A DNA stretch of 64,000 bases, taken from contig NZ_JAGGQW010000069.1 of NCBI RefSeq assembly GCF_018613065.1, positions 1 to 64,000 of the forward strand, given 5' to 3'. The DNA is from Bacillus sp. ISL-7 (GTDB lineage Bacteria > Bacillota > Bacilli > Bacillales_B > DSM-18226). The notes under the pieces were generated by a model that was not told the DNA's origin, ran no database searches, and saw only the letters and a program-made list of their open reading frames with translations. Numbering within the stretch: the stretch's first letter is position 1; every line of letters begins with the position of its first letter. This document shows, in pieces, positions 47,102-57,067 of this stretch. The position numbers were made by a program, and so were the translations under genes.

Positions 47102-48619
47102 TTATTCTGCTTTTTTCTTTACTTCATCTGTCAATTCCTCAATGCTTTTTCTTACATTCGACTTGCCAGAGTAGTTTTCAATCAATTCTTTTACATCAAT
47201 GCCGCTTGATGCTTTTAATGATTCTTGAAGACTAGCCATTAAATTGGTGGCATAGCTGGTGATTTTATTGGCACCGCCATTCGATCCAGAGCCGCCCGTG
47301 TCGACAACCGTAATTTTATCAATATTGGATAAAGGGCTAGCCACTTGTTTCGCATATTCCGGCAGCATTTTGATAATCATGTCTAGGATTGCCGCTTGGC
47401 CGAATTGCTCGAATGCTTCGGCAATTTTCTCCTTCGCTTCGGCTTCTGCTAAACCTTTTAACCGAATAATTTCTGCTTCCGTCGAACCCTGTGCCTTTTG
47501 CGCTTCCGCTTTGGCGAGACCATCCAATCGAATCCGCTCTGCTTCCGCTTTAGCCATGGCTTCGATTCGATATTTATTTGCTTCTGCTTCTGCCATTTCC
47601 TTGGCCTTATTTGCTGCAGCCGATTGTTCCACAGAATAACGGTCGGCGTCCGCTTTTTTCTTCACTTCCGAATCGTATTGACGTTCGCGGCGTTGAATTT
47701 CTTTTTCTTCCAATTCAATTTGTTTCTGTCTTTCAATAATCTTGATTTGCATTTCTTGTTCCATTACTTCTTGTTTCGAACGTGCACTTTCAAGGTCGTA
47801 AGCTTGGTCAGCACGTGCTTTGGCGACATCTTGTTCACGGCGGTATTCGGCAATTTTCAAAAGATTGATTTTCTCAGCCTCAGCAATTTCTGTTGCCCGC
47901 TCTAACTCATTCCGCTTTGCTTCCTTAGAGGCCTCTGCTTTTTTAATCCGGGTTTCTTTATCCGCTTCAGCTGTAGCAATATCGGCATCTCGTTTTACTT
48001 GAGCAATTCGCGGTTTACCAAGGGATTCAAGATAACCATTTTTATCGCGAACATCCTTAATCGTAAACGAGACAATCACTAAACCCATTTTAGCCAGATC
48101 CTGTGAGGCAACTCTTTGAACCTCTTGTGAAAATTTATCGCGATTTTTATAGATTTCTTCTACGGTCATTGAGCCAAGGATCGAGCGTAGATGGCCTTCA
48201 AGAACTTCCCTGGCCTCACTTTCGCGATCTTCCCTTGGCTTTCCAAGATACTGCTCGGCAGCAGTCGCAATTTCACTAATCGAACCGCCGATTTTAATAA
48301 TCGCTACCCCATCGGCCATGACCGGAACACCTTGCTCAGTATAGACCTCTGGAGTCGTTACTTCCAGTTTACTAGATAGCAAGCTTAATGGCTTTGCCTG
48401 TTGGAAGACTGGTAAAATAAACGTACCGCCGCCGCGGATAATTTTGATTTTGTTTCCGGATTCGTCCACATGGACACTTCCGTTGCCAAGGAAGCTTCCT
48501 GTCACAATTAAGGCCTCATCCGGCCCTGCAGTTCTGTATTTAGTAATAAAAACGCCTATTAAAGCAAGAAAAATAAGTGCAACAATCCCAATGATAACCC
48601 AGATAATGTTAAATTCCAT
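47102..48619 (-). CDS. floT: Flotillin-like protein FloT (YuaG)
   Basis: A 505-residue SPFH/flotillin protein organising functional membrane microdomains. N-terminal membrane hairpin (about 5-25), SPFH domain to about residue 240, then a long coiled coil of EA/KA repeats (ATAEADKETRIKKAEASKEA and similar, 215-430). C-terminal segment includes ASPLSNIDKITVVD. Follows yuaF by 14 bases in a SigW-controlled operon, as in B. subtilis. Confidence 0.96.
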   Translation of the reverse strand: MEFNIIWVIIGIVALIFLALIGVFITKYRTAGPDEALIVTGSFLGNGSVHVDESGNKIKIIRGGGTFILPVFQQAKPLSLLSSKLEVTTPEVYTEQGVPVMADGVAIIKIGGSISEIATAAEQYLGKPREDRESEAREVLEGHLRSILGSMTVEEIYKNRDKFSQEVQRVASQDLAKMGLVIVSFTIKDVRDKNGYLESLGKPRIAQVKRDADIATAEADKETRIKKAEASKEAKRNELERATEIAEAEKINLLKIAEYRREQDVAKARADQAYDLESARSKQEVMEQEMQIKIIERQKQIELEEKEIQRRERQYDSEVKKKADADRYSVEQSAAANKAKEMAEAEANKYRIEAMAKAEAERIRLDGLAKAEAQKAQGSTEAEIIRLKGLAEAEAKEKIAEAFEQFGQAAILDMIIKMLPEYAKQVASPLSNIDKITVVDTGGSGSNGGANKITSYATNLMASLQESLKASSGIDVKELIENYSGKSNVRKSIEELTDEVKKKAE

Positions 48620-48633
48620 ATCCTAAAACCTCC

Positions 48634-49176
48634 CTATAAAAAACTCTCTAATTGATGATGAACCGTTACTTGCAGGACGCCATTTTCTACTTGGACCACA
48701 AGGACATTCGTACCGCTTGGGATCGTGTCCCCATCAAAGCTTGATGCTGGCTTGGCAATTCTGCCGCTTGTACTGTCAATCATCACTTCCCCATACCCAT
48801 CAACAGGGATGGTGGTAATAACCGTACCAATCCGGCCACGTAAATCTGATTCTTTATAGACTAGTGACTCCTCCGCACCAGACAGCGGGACAAGAACAAA
48901 GACATTTAATAACGTCACCACAATCAAGGCTGCAGCAGACGAGATGCCTAAAATGAGTAAATAATGTAATGAAGAAAGTCGCTCAAATAAATAACCGCTT
49001 GCCGATAGGAGGGTTACGAAAGCGAAAATCAAGACTGGGTTAAGAAAATCGAGACCGTCACCAAACCCATGAAAATGAAAGACATCGGCAAACAAGACAT
49101 AAATTAAGGTTAATACCCCGGAAATGATTAACCCATATAAATAAATCGTTTCTAAAGGAATGCTAAATGGTTCCAT
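48634..49176 (-). CDS. yuaF: NfeD-family membrane protein YuaF
   Basis: A 180-residue NfeD protein: three to four membrane segments (residues 12-100) and a C-terminal OB-fold domain (GRIGTVITTIPVDGYGEV, IPSGTNVLVVQVENGVLQV). Partner of FloT. Start ATG at 49176 follows GAAGGA by nine bases; ATG at 49182 is an alternative. Long 5' leader of about 190 bases from the SigW promoter. Confidence 0.92.
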   Translation of the reverse strand: MEPFSIPLETIYLYGLIISGVLTLIYVLFADVFHFHGFGDGLDFLNPVLIFAFVTLLSASGYLFERLSSLHYLLILGISSAAALIVVTLLNVFVLVPLSGAEESLVYKESDLRGRIGTVITTIPVDGYGEVMIDSTSGRIAKPASSFDGDTIPSGTNVLVVQVENGVLQVTVHHQLESFL

Positions 49177-49372
49177 GCGCATCAATCCTTCTTATTCATT
49201 TGTCTCTTTTTAACATGGCTGTTGATTTCCGCTCCAATCAACTTGGCTATAAAAATAACAATGAGCTTTAACATAGCCATTCATTAAAAAAACTTTAGTT
49301 TCTTTCTCAATCAAGTACGTATCCACCACTCCTCATCCATAAGCATCATCCTTTCTATGTATCTACCTTAAA

Positions 49373-49398
49373 TACGGTTAAATTATGGAAAAGTTTCA
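49373..49398 (-). promoter_or_regulatory. SigW promoter of yuaF-floT
   Basis: On the minus strand TGAAAC (49398-49393), exactly 16 bases, then CGTA (49376-49373): a full match to the SigW ECF consensus. Transcription would start near 49366. Confidence 0.9.
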
Positions 49399-49502
49399 CT
49401 TTTTTTCTTAAAATTTACCTGATTATTCAATAATTCGATAATGCTTGTCGAAACCCTGCCGTGCGATTAAGGAGATATTATGAATTTTTACCCTTCAAAA
49501 GT

Positions 49503-49525
49503 AAAAAAGTGCCATAGCACATGGC
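49503..49525 (-). terminator. Terminator of the cystine transporter operon
   Basis: Minus strand GCCAT and ATGGC stem with five-base loop followed by ACTTTTTTAC. Confidence 0.7.
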
Positions 49526-49534
49526 TACAACACC

Positions 49535-50269
49535 TTATTGAATCATATTCAAGAACTTCCTCGTTCGTTCTTCTTTTGGATTGGTGAAAATTTCTTCTGG
49601 CTTGTTCCTCTCGACAATCACACCTTGGTCCATAAAAATGACTTCATCGGCCGCTTCTCGGGCAAAGCGCATTTCATGGGTAACAACGATCATTGTCATT
49701 CCCTCCCTAGCCAGGTCCTTCATGACCTTCAATACTTCACCAACCAGTTCAGGATCAAGTGCGGACGTCGGCTCATCAAAGAGCATTACCTCTGGTTCCA
49801 TTGCTAGTGCCCGGGCAATGCCGACACGCTGCTGCTGACCACCGGAGAGCTGGGCGGGAAAGTAATCAATTTTATCACCAAGGCCCACTTTTTCAAGTAA
49901 TGCTTGTGCTTTTTTCCTTGCAGCCTCTTTCCCCTCTCCTTTTACAGTGATTGGCCCTTCCATAACATTCTGAAGTGCTGTTTTATGAGGAAAGAGATTA
50001 TAACTTTGAAAAACCATTCCGGTTAGGCGCCGAAACGAGGCAATTTGTTTTTTAGGAACAGCTTTAGAAAAATCCAAACTTTGACCTTCGATGGAAATGG
50101 CACCTTTTGTCGGAGTTTCCAACACATTCAAACAGCGGAGCATCGTTGTCTTACCGGATCCCGATGGACCGATGACAACGACCACTTTTCCTTTTTCAAC
50201 GACGAGGTCAATCCCTTTCAACACCTCTAATTGACCAAATTGCTTATATAAACCTTTAATTGAAATCAT
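49535..50269 (-). CDS. tcyC: Amino-acid ABC ATPase (cystine, TcyC-like)
   Basis: A 244-residue polar-amino-acid ABC ATPase. Walker [10 protein letters not shown], signature [15 protein letters not shown], Walker [14 protein letters not shown]-loop [12 protein letters not shown]. Third gene of tcyABC. The assignment to cystine rests on the binding protein; other polar amino acids remain possible. Confidence 0.85.
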   Translation of the reverse strand: MISIKGLYKQFGQLEVLKGIDLVVEKGKVVVVIGPSGSGKTTMLRCLNVLETPTKGAISIEGQSLDFSKAVPKKQIASFRRLTGMVFQSYNLFPHKTALQNVMEGPITVKGEGKEAARKKAQALLEKVGLGDKIDYFPAQLSGGQQQRVGIARALAMEPEVMLFDEPTSALDPELVGEVLKVMKDLAREGMTMIVVTHEMRFAREAADEVIFMDQGVIVERNKPEEIFTNPKEERTRKFLNMIQ

Positions 50270-50284
50270 TGTAAAACTCCCTCA

Positions 50285-50983
50285 TTAAGACGTGTACCGG
50301 TCCATTCTCTTTTCCAAGTATCCTTGCAAGAACGAAAGGAAAAAGCAAATGACCCAATAAAGAAGCGCTGCCTCTACGTATACCAATAAAAATTCATAGG
50401 TGGTTGAAGCAATTTCTTGGGCCCGGCGAAACATCTCTGTTACAAGAACAACTGACGCAAGAGAAGTGTCTTTTACAAGACTAATAAATGAATTCGATAA
50501 TGGCGGTATGGATACTCTTGCTGCCTGCGGAAGAATGATTCTTTTTAACGCCTGGGTATAGGTCATTCCAATCGAATAACCGGCTTCCCACTGGCCCTTA
50601 GGAATGGAGATAATCGCTGCTCGAATGATTTCTGAAGCATAGGCCCCAACACTTAGAGAAAAACCAATCACCGCGGATATAAATGGATCTAAGGTAACTC
50701 CGATATTAGGTAGTCCATAAAAAATAATGAATAACTGAACAAGTAATGGTGTTCCGCGAATCGCCGAAACATAAAATCTGGCAATCCCTTGAAAGAATTT
50801 AACCTCAGAAATTCGGGCAAGAGCCGTTAACACCGCCAGAATAATCCCAATGATAAACGAAATGATTGTTAATGGAATGGTATTCATAATAGCACCCTCC
50901 AGCAGTGGCTGGAGGGAAGTTTTTGCAATATCGATTAACCTTGCCGTTCTTTCTGGGTCAGCAAAAATACTATTTAAGTACAT
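50285..50983 (-). CDS. tcyB: Amino-acid ABC permease (cystine, TcyB-like)
   Basis: A 232-residue HisM/GlnP-type permease with five membrane segments and the family motif [16 protein letters not shown] and [22 protein letters not shown] (EAA loop). ATG at 50983 is chosen (GGTGA upstream, 14-base overlap with tcyA); the longer frame to 51025 would overlap tcyA by 56 bases. Confidence 0.84.
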   Translation of the reverse strand: MYLNSIFADPERTARLIDIAKTSLQPLLEGAIMNTIPLTIISFIIGIILAVLTALARISEVKFFQGIARFYVSAIRGTPLLVQLFIIFYGLPNIGVTLDPFISAVIGFSLSVGAYASEIIRAAIISIPKGQWEAGYSIGMTYTQALKRIILPQAARVSIPPLSNSFISLVKDTSLASVVLVTEMFRRAQEIASTTYEFLLVYVEAALLYWVICFFLSFLQGYLEKRMDRYTS

Positions 50984-51800
50984 CTTCACCAAACCATTTC
51001 TCAGAGATTTTTTTGTAAGTGCCATCGTCGACGATATCTTTTAGCGCTTTATTCACTTCGTCAACAAGTGTGTCACTTTTCTTTCTAAACATAAAGCCGC
51101 TTGAAGAAGCATCATTTGCGGTTGCAACAACCTTGATTGGCGCATCTGGCTTTTGCTTTTTATAGTCTAAAAATGAAAGCTTATCGTTAATGGTCACATC
51201 CACACGTTTTTGAGCAAGGAGCTCAACTGCTTGCTGGAAACCATCCACTCCAACAATCTTAGCTCCATATTTCTTTGCCATATCTGCGTAGTTACTTGTC
51301 ATCGATTGAGCTGCATTTAATCCTTTAATATCTTCAAATGCTTTAACCTTATCATTATCTTTATGGGCAATCAGGACACCTGCAGAAGTAATATATGGGT
51401 CTGAGAAATCATACTTTTCCTGACGGTCTGGACGAATCCCAACTTCGTTAGCTATCATATCAAAACGCTTCGCATCCAATCCTGCAAACATTGCATCCCA
51501 CTGTGTTTCTTTAAATTCAGGTTTAACCCCGATACGTTTAGCCACCTCAGTCGCAAGATCCACATCAAATCCAGTTAGATTGCCACTAGTATCATGGAAT
51601 GTGAATGGAGGATATGTACCTTCTGTTCCAATCAAAAGTGTTCCTTTGTCTTTTACCGTTTTCAATAAATCATTATCTGCTTTTTCAGCAGTTTTGTTAT
51701 CAGTTTTTTTATTATCTTTATCAGCATTATCCTTGCCGCACGCTGAAAGCACAAACATAAAGCTTAATAAGAGTGCAAAAATAATAGTAAGTTTTTTCAC
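50970..51800 (-). CDS. tcyA: Amino-acid-binding lipoprotein (cystine, TcyA-like)
   Basis: A 276-residue family 3 solute-binding lipoprotein. Lipobox LSAC (Cys21), an Asp/Lys-rich linker, then [40 protein letters not shown] and a C-terminal [10 protein letters not shown]. The ETQWD/AGL/KRFD run and the ending closely follow B. subtilis TcyA. No CymR or S-box signal is evident upstream. Confidence 0.85.
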   Translation of the reverse strand: MKKLTIIFALLLSFMFVLSACGKDNADKDNKKTDNKTAEKADNDLLKTVKDKGTLLIGTEGTYPPFTFHDTSGNLTGFDVDLATEVAKRIGVKPEFKETQWDAMFAGLDAKRFDMIANEVGIRPDRQEKYDFSDPYITSAGVLIAHKDNDKVKAFEDIKGLNAAQSMTSNYADMAKKYGAKIVGVDGFQQAVELLAQKRVDVTINDKLSFLDYKKQKPDAPIKVVATANDASSSGFMFRKKSDTLVDEVNKALKDIVDDGTYKKISEKWFGEDVLK

Positions 51801-51915
51801 TGGTGAAACCCCCTAATTCTGATTGTTTTTATCGGATTTAATCATATTACACAGATTTGCTTCTGTCAAAGGATAAGATGTGAACGAAATTAAAATTATT
51901 TTACCCTTTATTTTA

Positions 51916-51951
51916 AAATAAAAACCTATCAGAAATGTTTCTTATGATAGG
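51916..51951 (-). terminator. Terminator of nadE
   Basis: CCTATCA and TGATAGG enclose 13 bases; on the minus strand TTTTTATTTT follows. Confidence 0.85.
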
Positions 51952-51960
51952 CAGCTATTT

Positions 51961-52782
51961 TTATTTCCACCACTCGTCAAACATGGTGGTTGGTAGTTGG
52001 CGTTTATGTTCTGTCATAAGATAACGCTGTTCAATTTTCTCAGCGACCTCTTTTGAAACTGGTTTTCCTTCCAGATAATCATCGAGTTCATCATATGTAA
52101 TCCCTAACTCTGTTTCGTCGGCCTGTCCAGGCTTTTGGTCCAGTAAGTCTGCCGTAGGTACTTTTAAATATAACCGTTCATCCGCACCGAGCTCTTTTAA
52201 CAAGGCCCTCCCCTGCCGCTTGCTTAAGCCGCTGAGCGGAAGGATGTCCGCCCCTCCGTCGCCATACTTCGTATAGAAACCCGTGACTGCTTCTGCTGCA
52301 TGGTCTGTTCCAATCACAAGCAGTCCCTCCATGCCGCCGATTGCATATTGAGCAATCATTCTCATCCTGGCTTTTACATTTCCTTTTTGATAATCACTTA
52401 AAGGTGCCCCTTGATAACTTGTATCATATTCATTTTGTACATCATCAACCGCTGTTTTGATATTAAAGACTGTCTCACGATCTGCACGGATAAAGGCTAA
52501 TGAACGCTTAGCATCTTCCTCATCTTGCTGGACACCGTAAGGAAGACGAACAGCGATAAACAAGGCATCTAGTCCTTCGCTGCGCAGCTCCTCAACTGCC
52601 AGTTGAGCGAGGCGGCCTGCAAGAGTAGAGTCTTGACCGCCGCTAATCCCTAAAACATAGCCCTTAGCCTTTGTTTTAATTATGTAATTTTTCAAAAAAT
52701 CAATCCGTTTTCGAATTTCTCCTTGCGGTTGAATGGTCGGACTAATGTTTAACTCCTTCATGATCTGTGCTTGCAAACTCAT
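51961..52782 (-). CDS. nadE: NH3-dependent NAD synthetase NadE
   Basis: A 273-residue NadE, amidating nicotinate adenine dinucleotide to NAD with ATP and ammonia. PP-loop [14 protein letters not shown] (near residue 46), and [23 protein letters not shown] for substrate binding. No glutaminase domain, so free ammonia is used. Monocistronic. Confidence 0.96.
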   Translation of the reverse strand: MSLQAQIMKELNISPTIQPQGEIRKRIDFLKNYIIKTKAKGYVLGISGGQDSTLAGRLAQLAVEELRSEGLDALFIAVRLPYGVQQDEEDAKRSLAFIRADRETVFNIKTAVDDVQNEYDTSYQGAPLSDYQKGNVKARMRMIAQYAIGGMEGLLVIGTDHAAEAVTGFYTKYGDGGADILPLSGLSKRQGRALLKELGADERLYLKVPTADLLDQKPGQADETELGITYDELDDYLEGKPVSKEVAEKIEQRYLMTEHKRQLPTTMFDEWWK

Positions 52783-52909
52783 TTATTGTTCCTCCATACT
52801 CACAATTGATATATTAAATAATGTACCACAAATATCTCGATTTCACTAAAAACTACAAGAAAGTTAGTGATTTGGGTAAATTATAATAAACAGTTCTTGG
52901 AGGGATTGG

Positions 52910-53422
52910 ATGGAAGCAAAAACATGTAATGAATCTCGAGTCGTGAGAACGAGTCGGATTTTTCCTAATGATGTAAATAACCATAATACCTTGTTCGGCG
53001 GAAAGTTAATCAGTGATATTGATATGATTGCTTCTATTTCGGCAGTAAGGCATTCCAGAGCGGAATGTGTCACTGCTTCAATTGATTCGGTCGACTTCCT
53101 TAGTCCAATTACACCGAAGGATTCAGTTTGTATCGAAACGTTTGTCTCGTCAACAGGGTCTTCTTCCATGGAGATTTTCGTCAAAGTAATTGCGGAGAAC
53201 CTGATGTCCGGGGATAGAAAAATTGCCGTGACTGCCTTTTTAACCTTTGTTGCATTGGATGACAATGGGAAACCGACAAAGGTTCCAGGAATCATCCCTG
53301 AAACCGAAGAAGAGAAAAAACTATTCGAAACAGGAAAAGAAAGAGCTGAAAAGCGGAAAGAACACAGAAAAAGCAGTAAAGAGCTGGCAAGTGTACTGAC
53401 CCTACATAAACCTTGGGAATAA
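52910..53422 (+). CDS. Hotdog-fold acyl-CoA thioesterase
   Basis: A 170-residue single hotdog domain of the YkhA/YciA-BACH class: FPNDVNNHNTLFGGKLISDIDM gives the catalytic Asn/Asp region, then DSVDFLSPI and a basic C-terminal tail (residues 135-160). Hydrolyses acyl-CoA, chain length unknown. RBS GGAGGG before the ATG. Confidence 0.9.
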   Translation: MEAKTCNESRVVRTSRIFPNDVNNHNTLFGGKLISDIDMIASISAVRHSRAECVTASIDSVDFLSPITPKDSVCIETFVSSTGSSSMEIFVKVIAENLMSGDRKIAVTAFLTFVALDDNGKPTKVPGIIPETEEEKKLFETGKERAEKRKEHRKSSKELASVLTLHKPWE

Positions 53423-53441
53423 CAAAAGCAGAAGCCAAAAA

Positions 53442-53466
53442 AAGGTTCGCGAAATTCGCGAACCTT
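53442..53466. terminator. Terminator between thioesterase and DUF3231 gene
   Basis: Perfect palindrome AAGGTTCGCGAA / TTCGCGAACCTT; it overlaps the DUF3231 stop and serves both genes. Confidence 0.85.
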
Positions 53467-54460
53467 ATAATTTCTGTAGATCCCTTCGACTAGGTGCATG
53501 AGGAGGCAGCTGGGCCCAGCCCCGATCGACCATTAGATCAAACCCTTTAGCGGAATACACCAAAATATCTAAAATGTACTTTTGATAATAGGCAGACAGG
53601 TCTGATCTCATTGATAATGATAACGCATGGCCAATAAGCGTGATATCAATTGCGTTCAATGAATGGAAAAGCGTAACCACCAGCCTATCGGAAAAAGGAG
53701 AAACAGTTGAATCCGTCACTTCTACACTTGTTGACACATTCCCAAGTAGTTCCTCTCTCATAAGGATATCATTGAAGGTAGTGATTTGCTTTTCAGATAT
53801 TTTCTTACCTTCCTCAATAAAATTATGTATCTCCTTGTCTGATACCACTTGAAGTAACCCCATACATAGAAGAATTGAAAAATAATTCCGCTCCGTATTA
53901 AAAAAGATTTCTGTAATTTCAGCCACGTTTAACGGCCTTTTTTTCCCGAATCCACTTATATAAGACAGTTTTTCAATGTATTCCACTTTATTTGGATAAG
54001 GGATCATCGGCGGGCGGTCATAGATTCCCTTTGAAAGCATAAGGTTAGTGGATTGCTGATATATCACCGAAGTTTGCTGAACCATCGTCACAAAAAAATC
54101 CATCACATCTTCTCTTGCCGTATTTACCGTGATAAAGCCCATGTTAATCATACTTATCCGGCTCATCGAATAAACGAAACTGAGGCCAAACATATCATAA
54201 AATAATGGCGGGGCAGATAAATTAATATCCTTTTCTGAAAATCCATCAGGGATTGGAATGCCTTCATTATTAAAAATGGTCGTGATTTTCTGAACATGTC
54301 CCTCAGAAATTTCATATGCTTGTTGTAGAATTTTTTTAATCTCTTCATCTTGATTGTGATGAAGAAAATATGTAAGTAAACAAACAGACATATTCTCCTG
54401 AATATACGTAGCCCATAATCCCCCGATTTCCGCACTGGTCAACCGTATATTGTGTTCCAC
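53465..54460 (-). CDS. DUF3231 family protein
   Basis: A 331-residue helical protein made of two related halves of about 150 residues (SAEIGGLWATYIQENMS in the first, LNVAEITEIFFNTERNYFS in the second), typical of DUF3231. Each half looks like a four-helix bundle of ferritin-like size but lacks clear metal ligands. Function unknown; the family is found mostly in endospore formers. Confidence 0.8.
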   Translation of the reverse strand: MEHNIRLTSAEIGGLWATYIQENMSVCLLTYFLHHNQDEEIKKILQQAYEISEGHVQKITTIFNNEGIPIPDGFSEKDINLSAPPLFYDMFGLSFVYSMSRISMINMGFITVNTAREDVMDFFVTMVQQTSVIYQQSTNLMLSKGIYDRPPMIPYPNKVEYIEKLSYISGFGKKRPLNVAEITEIFFNTERNYFSILLCMGLLQVVSDKEIHNFIEEGKKISEKQITTFNDILMREELLGNVSTSVEVTDSTVSPFSDRLVVTLFHSLNAIDITLIGHALSLSMRSDLSAYYQKYILDILVYSAKGFDLMVDRGWAQLPPHAPSRRDLQKL

Positions 54461-54572
54461 CTTATCTAACCTCCTAAATAGCTCTTTAAGAATAGAATTC
54501 CACTTAATAAGCGCTTTATTCGTTCTTTAAAGACTGAAGGTTTCCAAGTTGATTCATATACAAGGGCATTCT

Positions 54573-55547
54573 CTAATCTGTAGCTGATTCACTGCGAGCC
54601 TTCCAACTCATCACTCCGTCTTCTTCATCAATCTCAATGGTGACATCGACGACACCTTTTTCTGCCATAATCTTTTCGTGTAAACGGTCTTTAATATTAT
54701 CAGCCGCGGCCACCGTTAATTTTGGATCGACCTCGATTTCTAACTCCACATGCAGGTCCTCACCCTCTTTAATAACAGTTATCCCTTGAACATCTTTGAC
54801 ATCAGGGTCCTCCATAACAAGAGTTCCGATTTTATTCTCCATCTCTTCATCTGCTTGACCAAGGACTCCTGCCGCATTATCCAAAAAGACTCTTCCAACA
54901 ACAAAGAGCATCATCCCACCAATAAGCATCGAGGCCAATCCCTCTATTTGATGGAAGGCAGTGAAGTGAGAAATGACAACAGCAATAATCGCCAACGAAC
55001 CACCCAAGGTTGCAACGAGGTCTTCCATGAAAACGAGCTTTGTCGCAGGTTTAGCTCTTCCTAAATTAGCAAAACTTTCAGAAAAAATTCGAAGCCCGCT
55101 CGCCTCAACCTCAATCTCATGCAAAATCTCTTTCATTGCTTTAAATAAAACAAACGTTTCAAGAAGCGTCGAAACGGCTAAAACTACTAAATTAATGATA
55201 AAACCGCCCGACTCTGTAGGATGTACAACATGGTGGTAGCCTTCTTTTATGGTTTCAAATGCCATAATTCCGACAATTAACACAGCACCCAAAAGAACAA
55301 GATTCACTAAGCGCCCGAACCCATTTGGATATTTTTCAGTCGGTGCCTTCTTACTTAAGGCGGAGCCGATAAACACAAAAAACTGGTTCGCAGCATCACC
55401 CAGGCTGTGCATCGTTTCAGCGAACATCGCCACATTGCCTGTAAACATAAAAGCGACACCTTTTATAATCGAAATGATCGTATTAATTATTGCCGCCAGC
55501 ATGGCAGATTTATTGCCACGTTTTAATAATTGCAGTAGTTCGCCCAT
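54573..55547 (-). CDS. Cation diffusion facilitator (ZnT9-like)
   Basis: A 324-residue CDF transporter with six membrane segments and a C-terminal cytoplasmic metal domain. The first metal site reads HSLGDAANQ (near 48-56); the second, normally HxxxD, reads FMEDLVATLGG with no histidine, as in SLC30A9/ZnT9-type proteins. Substrate is uncertain (Mn, Zn or none). ATG at 55547 is preferred over 55550 by RBS spacing. Confidence 0.85.
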   Translation of the reverse strand: MGELLQLLKRGNKSAMLAAIINTIISIIKGVAFMFTGNVAMFAETMHSLGDAANQFFVFIGSALSKKAPTEKYPNGFGRLVNLVLLGAVLIVGIMAFETIKEGYHHVVHPTESGGFIINLVVLAVSTLLETFVLFKAMKEILHEIEVEASGLRIFSESFANLGRAKPATKLVFMEDLVATLGGSLAIIAVVISHFTAFHQIEGLASMLIGGMMLFVVGRVFLDNAAGVLGQADEEMENKIGTLVMEDPDVKDVQGITVIKEGEDLHVELEIEVDPKLTVAAADNIKDRLHEKIMAEKGVVDVTIEIDEEDGVMSWKARSESATD

Positions 55548-55639
55548 CATATCCTCTTTTCTTTGTTAAACTTTGCTTTTCTTAATATTTTCAAATACAA
55601 GCGATTTCATTATAAATTTTGGTTATGTAAAATAAATCG

Positions 55640-55664
55640 GGCCCCAATTTTTCATAGGGGCCCT
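55640..55664 (-). terminator. Terminator of the 77-residue gene
   Basis: GGGCCCC and GGGGCCC pair around an 11-base loop; minus-strand continuation is T-rich. Confidence 0.75.
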
Positions 55665-55670
55665 CCTTAC

Positions 55671-55904
55671 TTATACGTTCTTCAGCACCAAATATAAGCG
55701 GTTGTTCCTGTGAGTTTGTTCATCTTCTGGAGCTAAATCGTATTTTTTCAGCAAATGGAACACCTCGTTTAAAAGGTCCTGTGTATGCTCTTTTTCAAAG
55801 AATTGATTAAATAATGGCTTCATATCTTCAGGTAAAAAAGCAGCAATAGATACGTATTTACTTTTTACATCTTCATGGGTATGGTCTAGCTTGCATTCGC
55901 TCAA
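55671..55904 (-). CDS. Conserved hypothetical small protein
   Basis: A 77-residue acidic helical protein (FLPEDMKPLFNQFFEKEHTQDLLNEVFHLLKKYDL). I do not recognise a family. RBS AAGGAGGAT precedes the ATG and a good terminator follows, so it is a real single-gene unit. Contains one Cys and two His near the N-terminus (CKLDHTH), a possible metal site. Confidence 0.65.
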   Translation of the reverse strand: MSECKLDHTHEDVKSKYVSIAAFLPEDMKPLFNQFFEKEHTQDLLNEVFHLLKKYDLAPEDEQTHRNNRLYLVLKNV

Positions 55905-55944
55905 ACTTACATCCTCCTTAATGGTTTATACCCTTAGTATAAAC

Positions 55945-55972
55945 AAAAAAGCCCAACAAATGGGCTTTTTTA
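55945..55972 (-). terminator. Terminator of the AI-2E family gene
   Basis: AAAAAGCCCA and TGGGCTTTTTT with a five-base loop, touching the gene's stop codon. Confidence 0.88.
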
Positions 55973-56968
55973 TGCCTTCTTATTCTCAGTCACCTCTAGT
56001 ACATCCAAAAGGAAAACAAAGACAGGAATTCCGACAATCAATCCCCAAACACCAAAAAAGTGCTCGGAGAATATCAAGACAAGGAATGTATAGAAAACAG
56101 GAAGGTTTGTTTTTGAACTCATTAAATTTGGATTGAGAATATACGCCTCAATACCATGAATAATCATAATGGCAATGCCGACATATAGGACTTTGATCAA
56201 ACCGCCAATACTATAAGCAATAATTGCAAGCGGAATTAAAGAAATAATCACACCTGCAACAGGAATAAGACCCAAAATAAAAATCAAGATAGATAACCCG
56301 CCAAGCTGTGGGAAATCCAGGATCCATAAGGAGATGGTTGTCAAAATACAGTTCACAACAGCAATGATTAGTTGTGCTTCAATCACTTTACCAAACGTTC
56401 CAACAAACTTTCGTCCAAAAAATTCAATTTCACTGTAAATGGGTGAAACTTTACTGGTTCTAAATTTCTTTGTAAAGGCAATCAAACGCGGCTTTTCCAA
56501 CAGAAAGAACAAACTCATTAACAGAGCCAATAAAATTTGCAAACCAATTTTACTAATATCAGTAAAATATTTAAATACAAAGGTAAAGCCTTGCTCTAAA
56601 TAGCTTGAGATTTTTATTTCTTCCATTCGACTCATTATATAATTCAGCACAATATTATCATGCTTAGTTGTATAAAAGGCGGTTAATTGTTTGATTAATG
56701 CGGTAATTTCACCTGCAATCATTGGAAGATACATGACCAATCCATAAGAAAGCAAACCGACAATACTCGCATACGATATTACAACAATTAACTTTCGGTT
56801 AAGCGGAATTTTCCTTTCAATGAATTGGACTAACCGATCCATTAAAAAAGTAAGTATGAACGTTAGTAAGATTAGATTAATCATTGACTTCATTGCATAA
56901 ATAGCAATGGCAATTAAGACAAAAATTAATATTCTCTTGAAACCGGTGCTCTGCAATAGTTTATTCAT
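55970..56968 (-). CDS. AI-2E family transporter
   Basis: A 332-residue polytopic protein of the AI-2E/PerM family with about eight membrane segments, a large central loop (residues 80-190) and the family motif ILGLIPVAGVIISLIPLAI. Members export quorum signals or act as Na/H antiporters; this one cannot be assigned. ATG at 56968 preferred over 56971 by RBS spacing. Confidence 0.85.
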   Translation of the reverse strand: MNKLLQSTGFKRILIFVLIAIAIYAMKSMINLILLTFILTFLMDRLVQFIERKIPLNRKLIVVISYASIVGLLSYGLVMYLPMIAGEITALIKQLTAFYTTKHDNIVLNYIMSRMEEIKISSYLEQGFTFVFKYFTDISKIGLQILLALLMSLFFLLEKPRLIAFTKKFRTSKVSPIYSEIEFFGRKFVGTFGKVIEAQLIIAVVNCILTTISLWILDFPQLGGLSILIFILGLIPVAGVIISLIPLAIIAYSIGGLIKVLYVGIAIMIIHGIEAYILNPNLMSSKTNLPVFYTFLVLIFSEHFFGVWGLIVGIPVFVFLLDVLEVTENKKA

Positions 56969-57067
56969 CATAGCCCTTTATCGATCCCCATTATATTCAC
57001 TATAAATCACATGAAAGAATTTTTAATATATGGTTAGTTTACCAAATCTGCAGATATTTGTCTTATC

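Noticed and set aside
47259..47905. Cys/Phe/Ala-rich plus-strand ORFs
   Set aside because: Antisense shadows of the floT coiled-coil codons; repetitive composition comes from the EA repeats on the other strand.
52864..53499. 211-codon minus-strand ORF
   Set aside because: Antisense to the thioesterase gene, which has a clear RBS and hotdog motifs.
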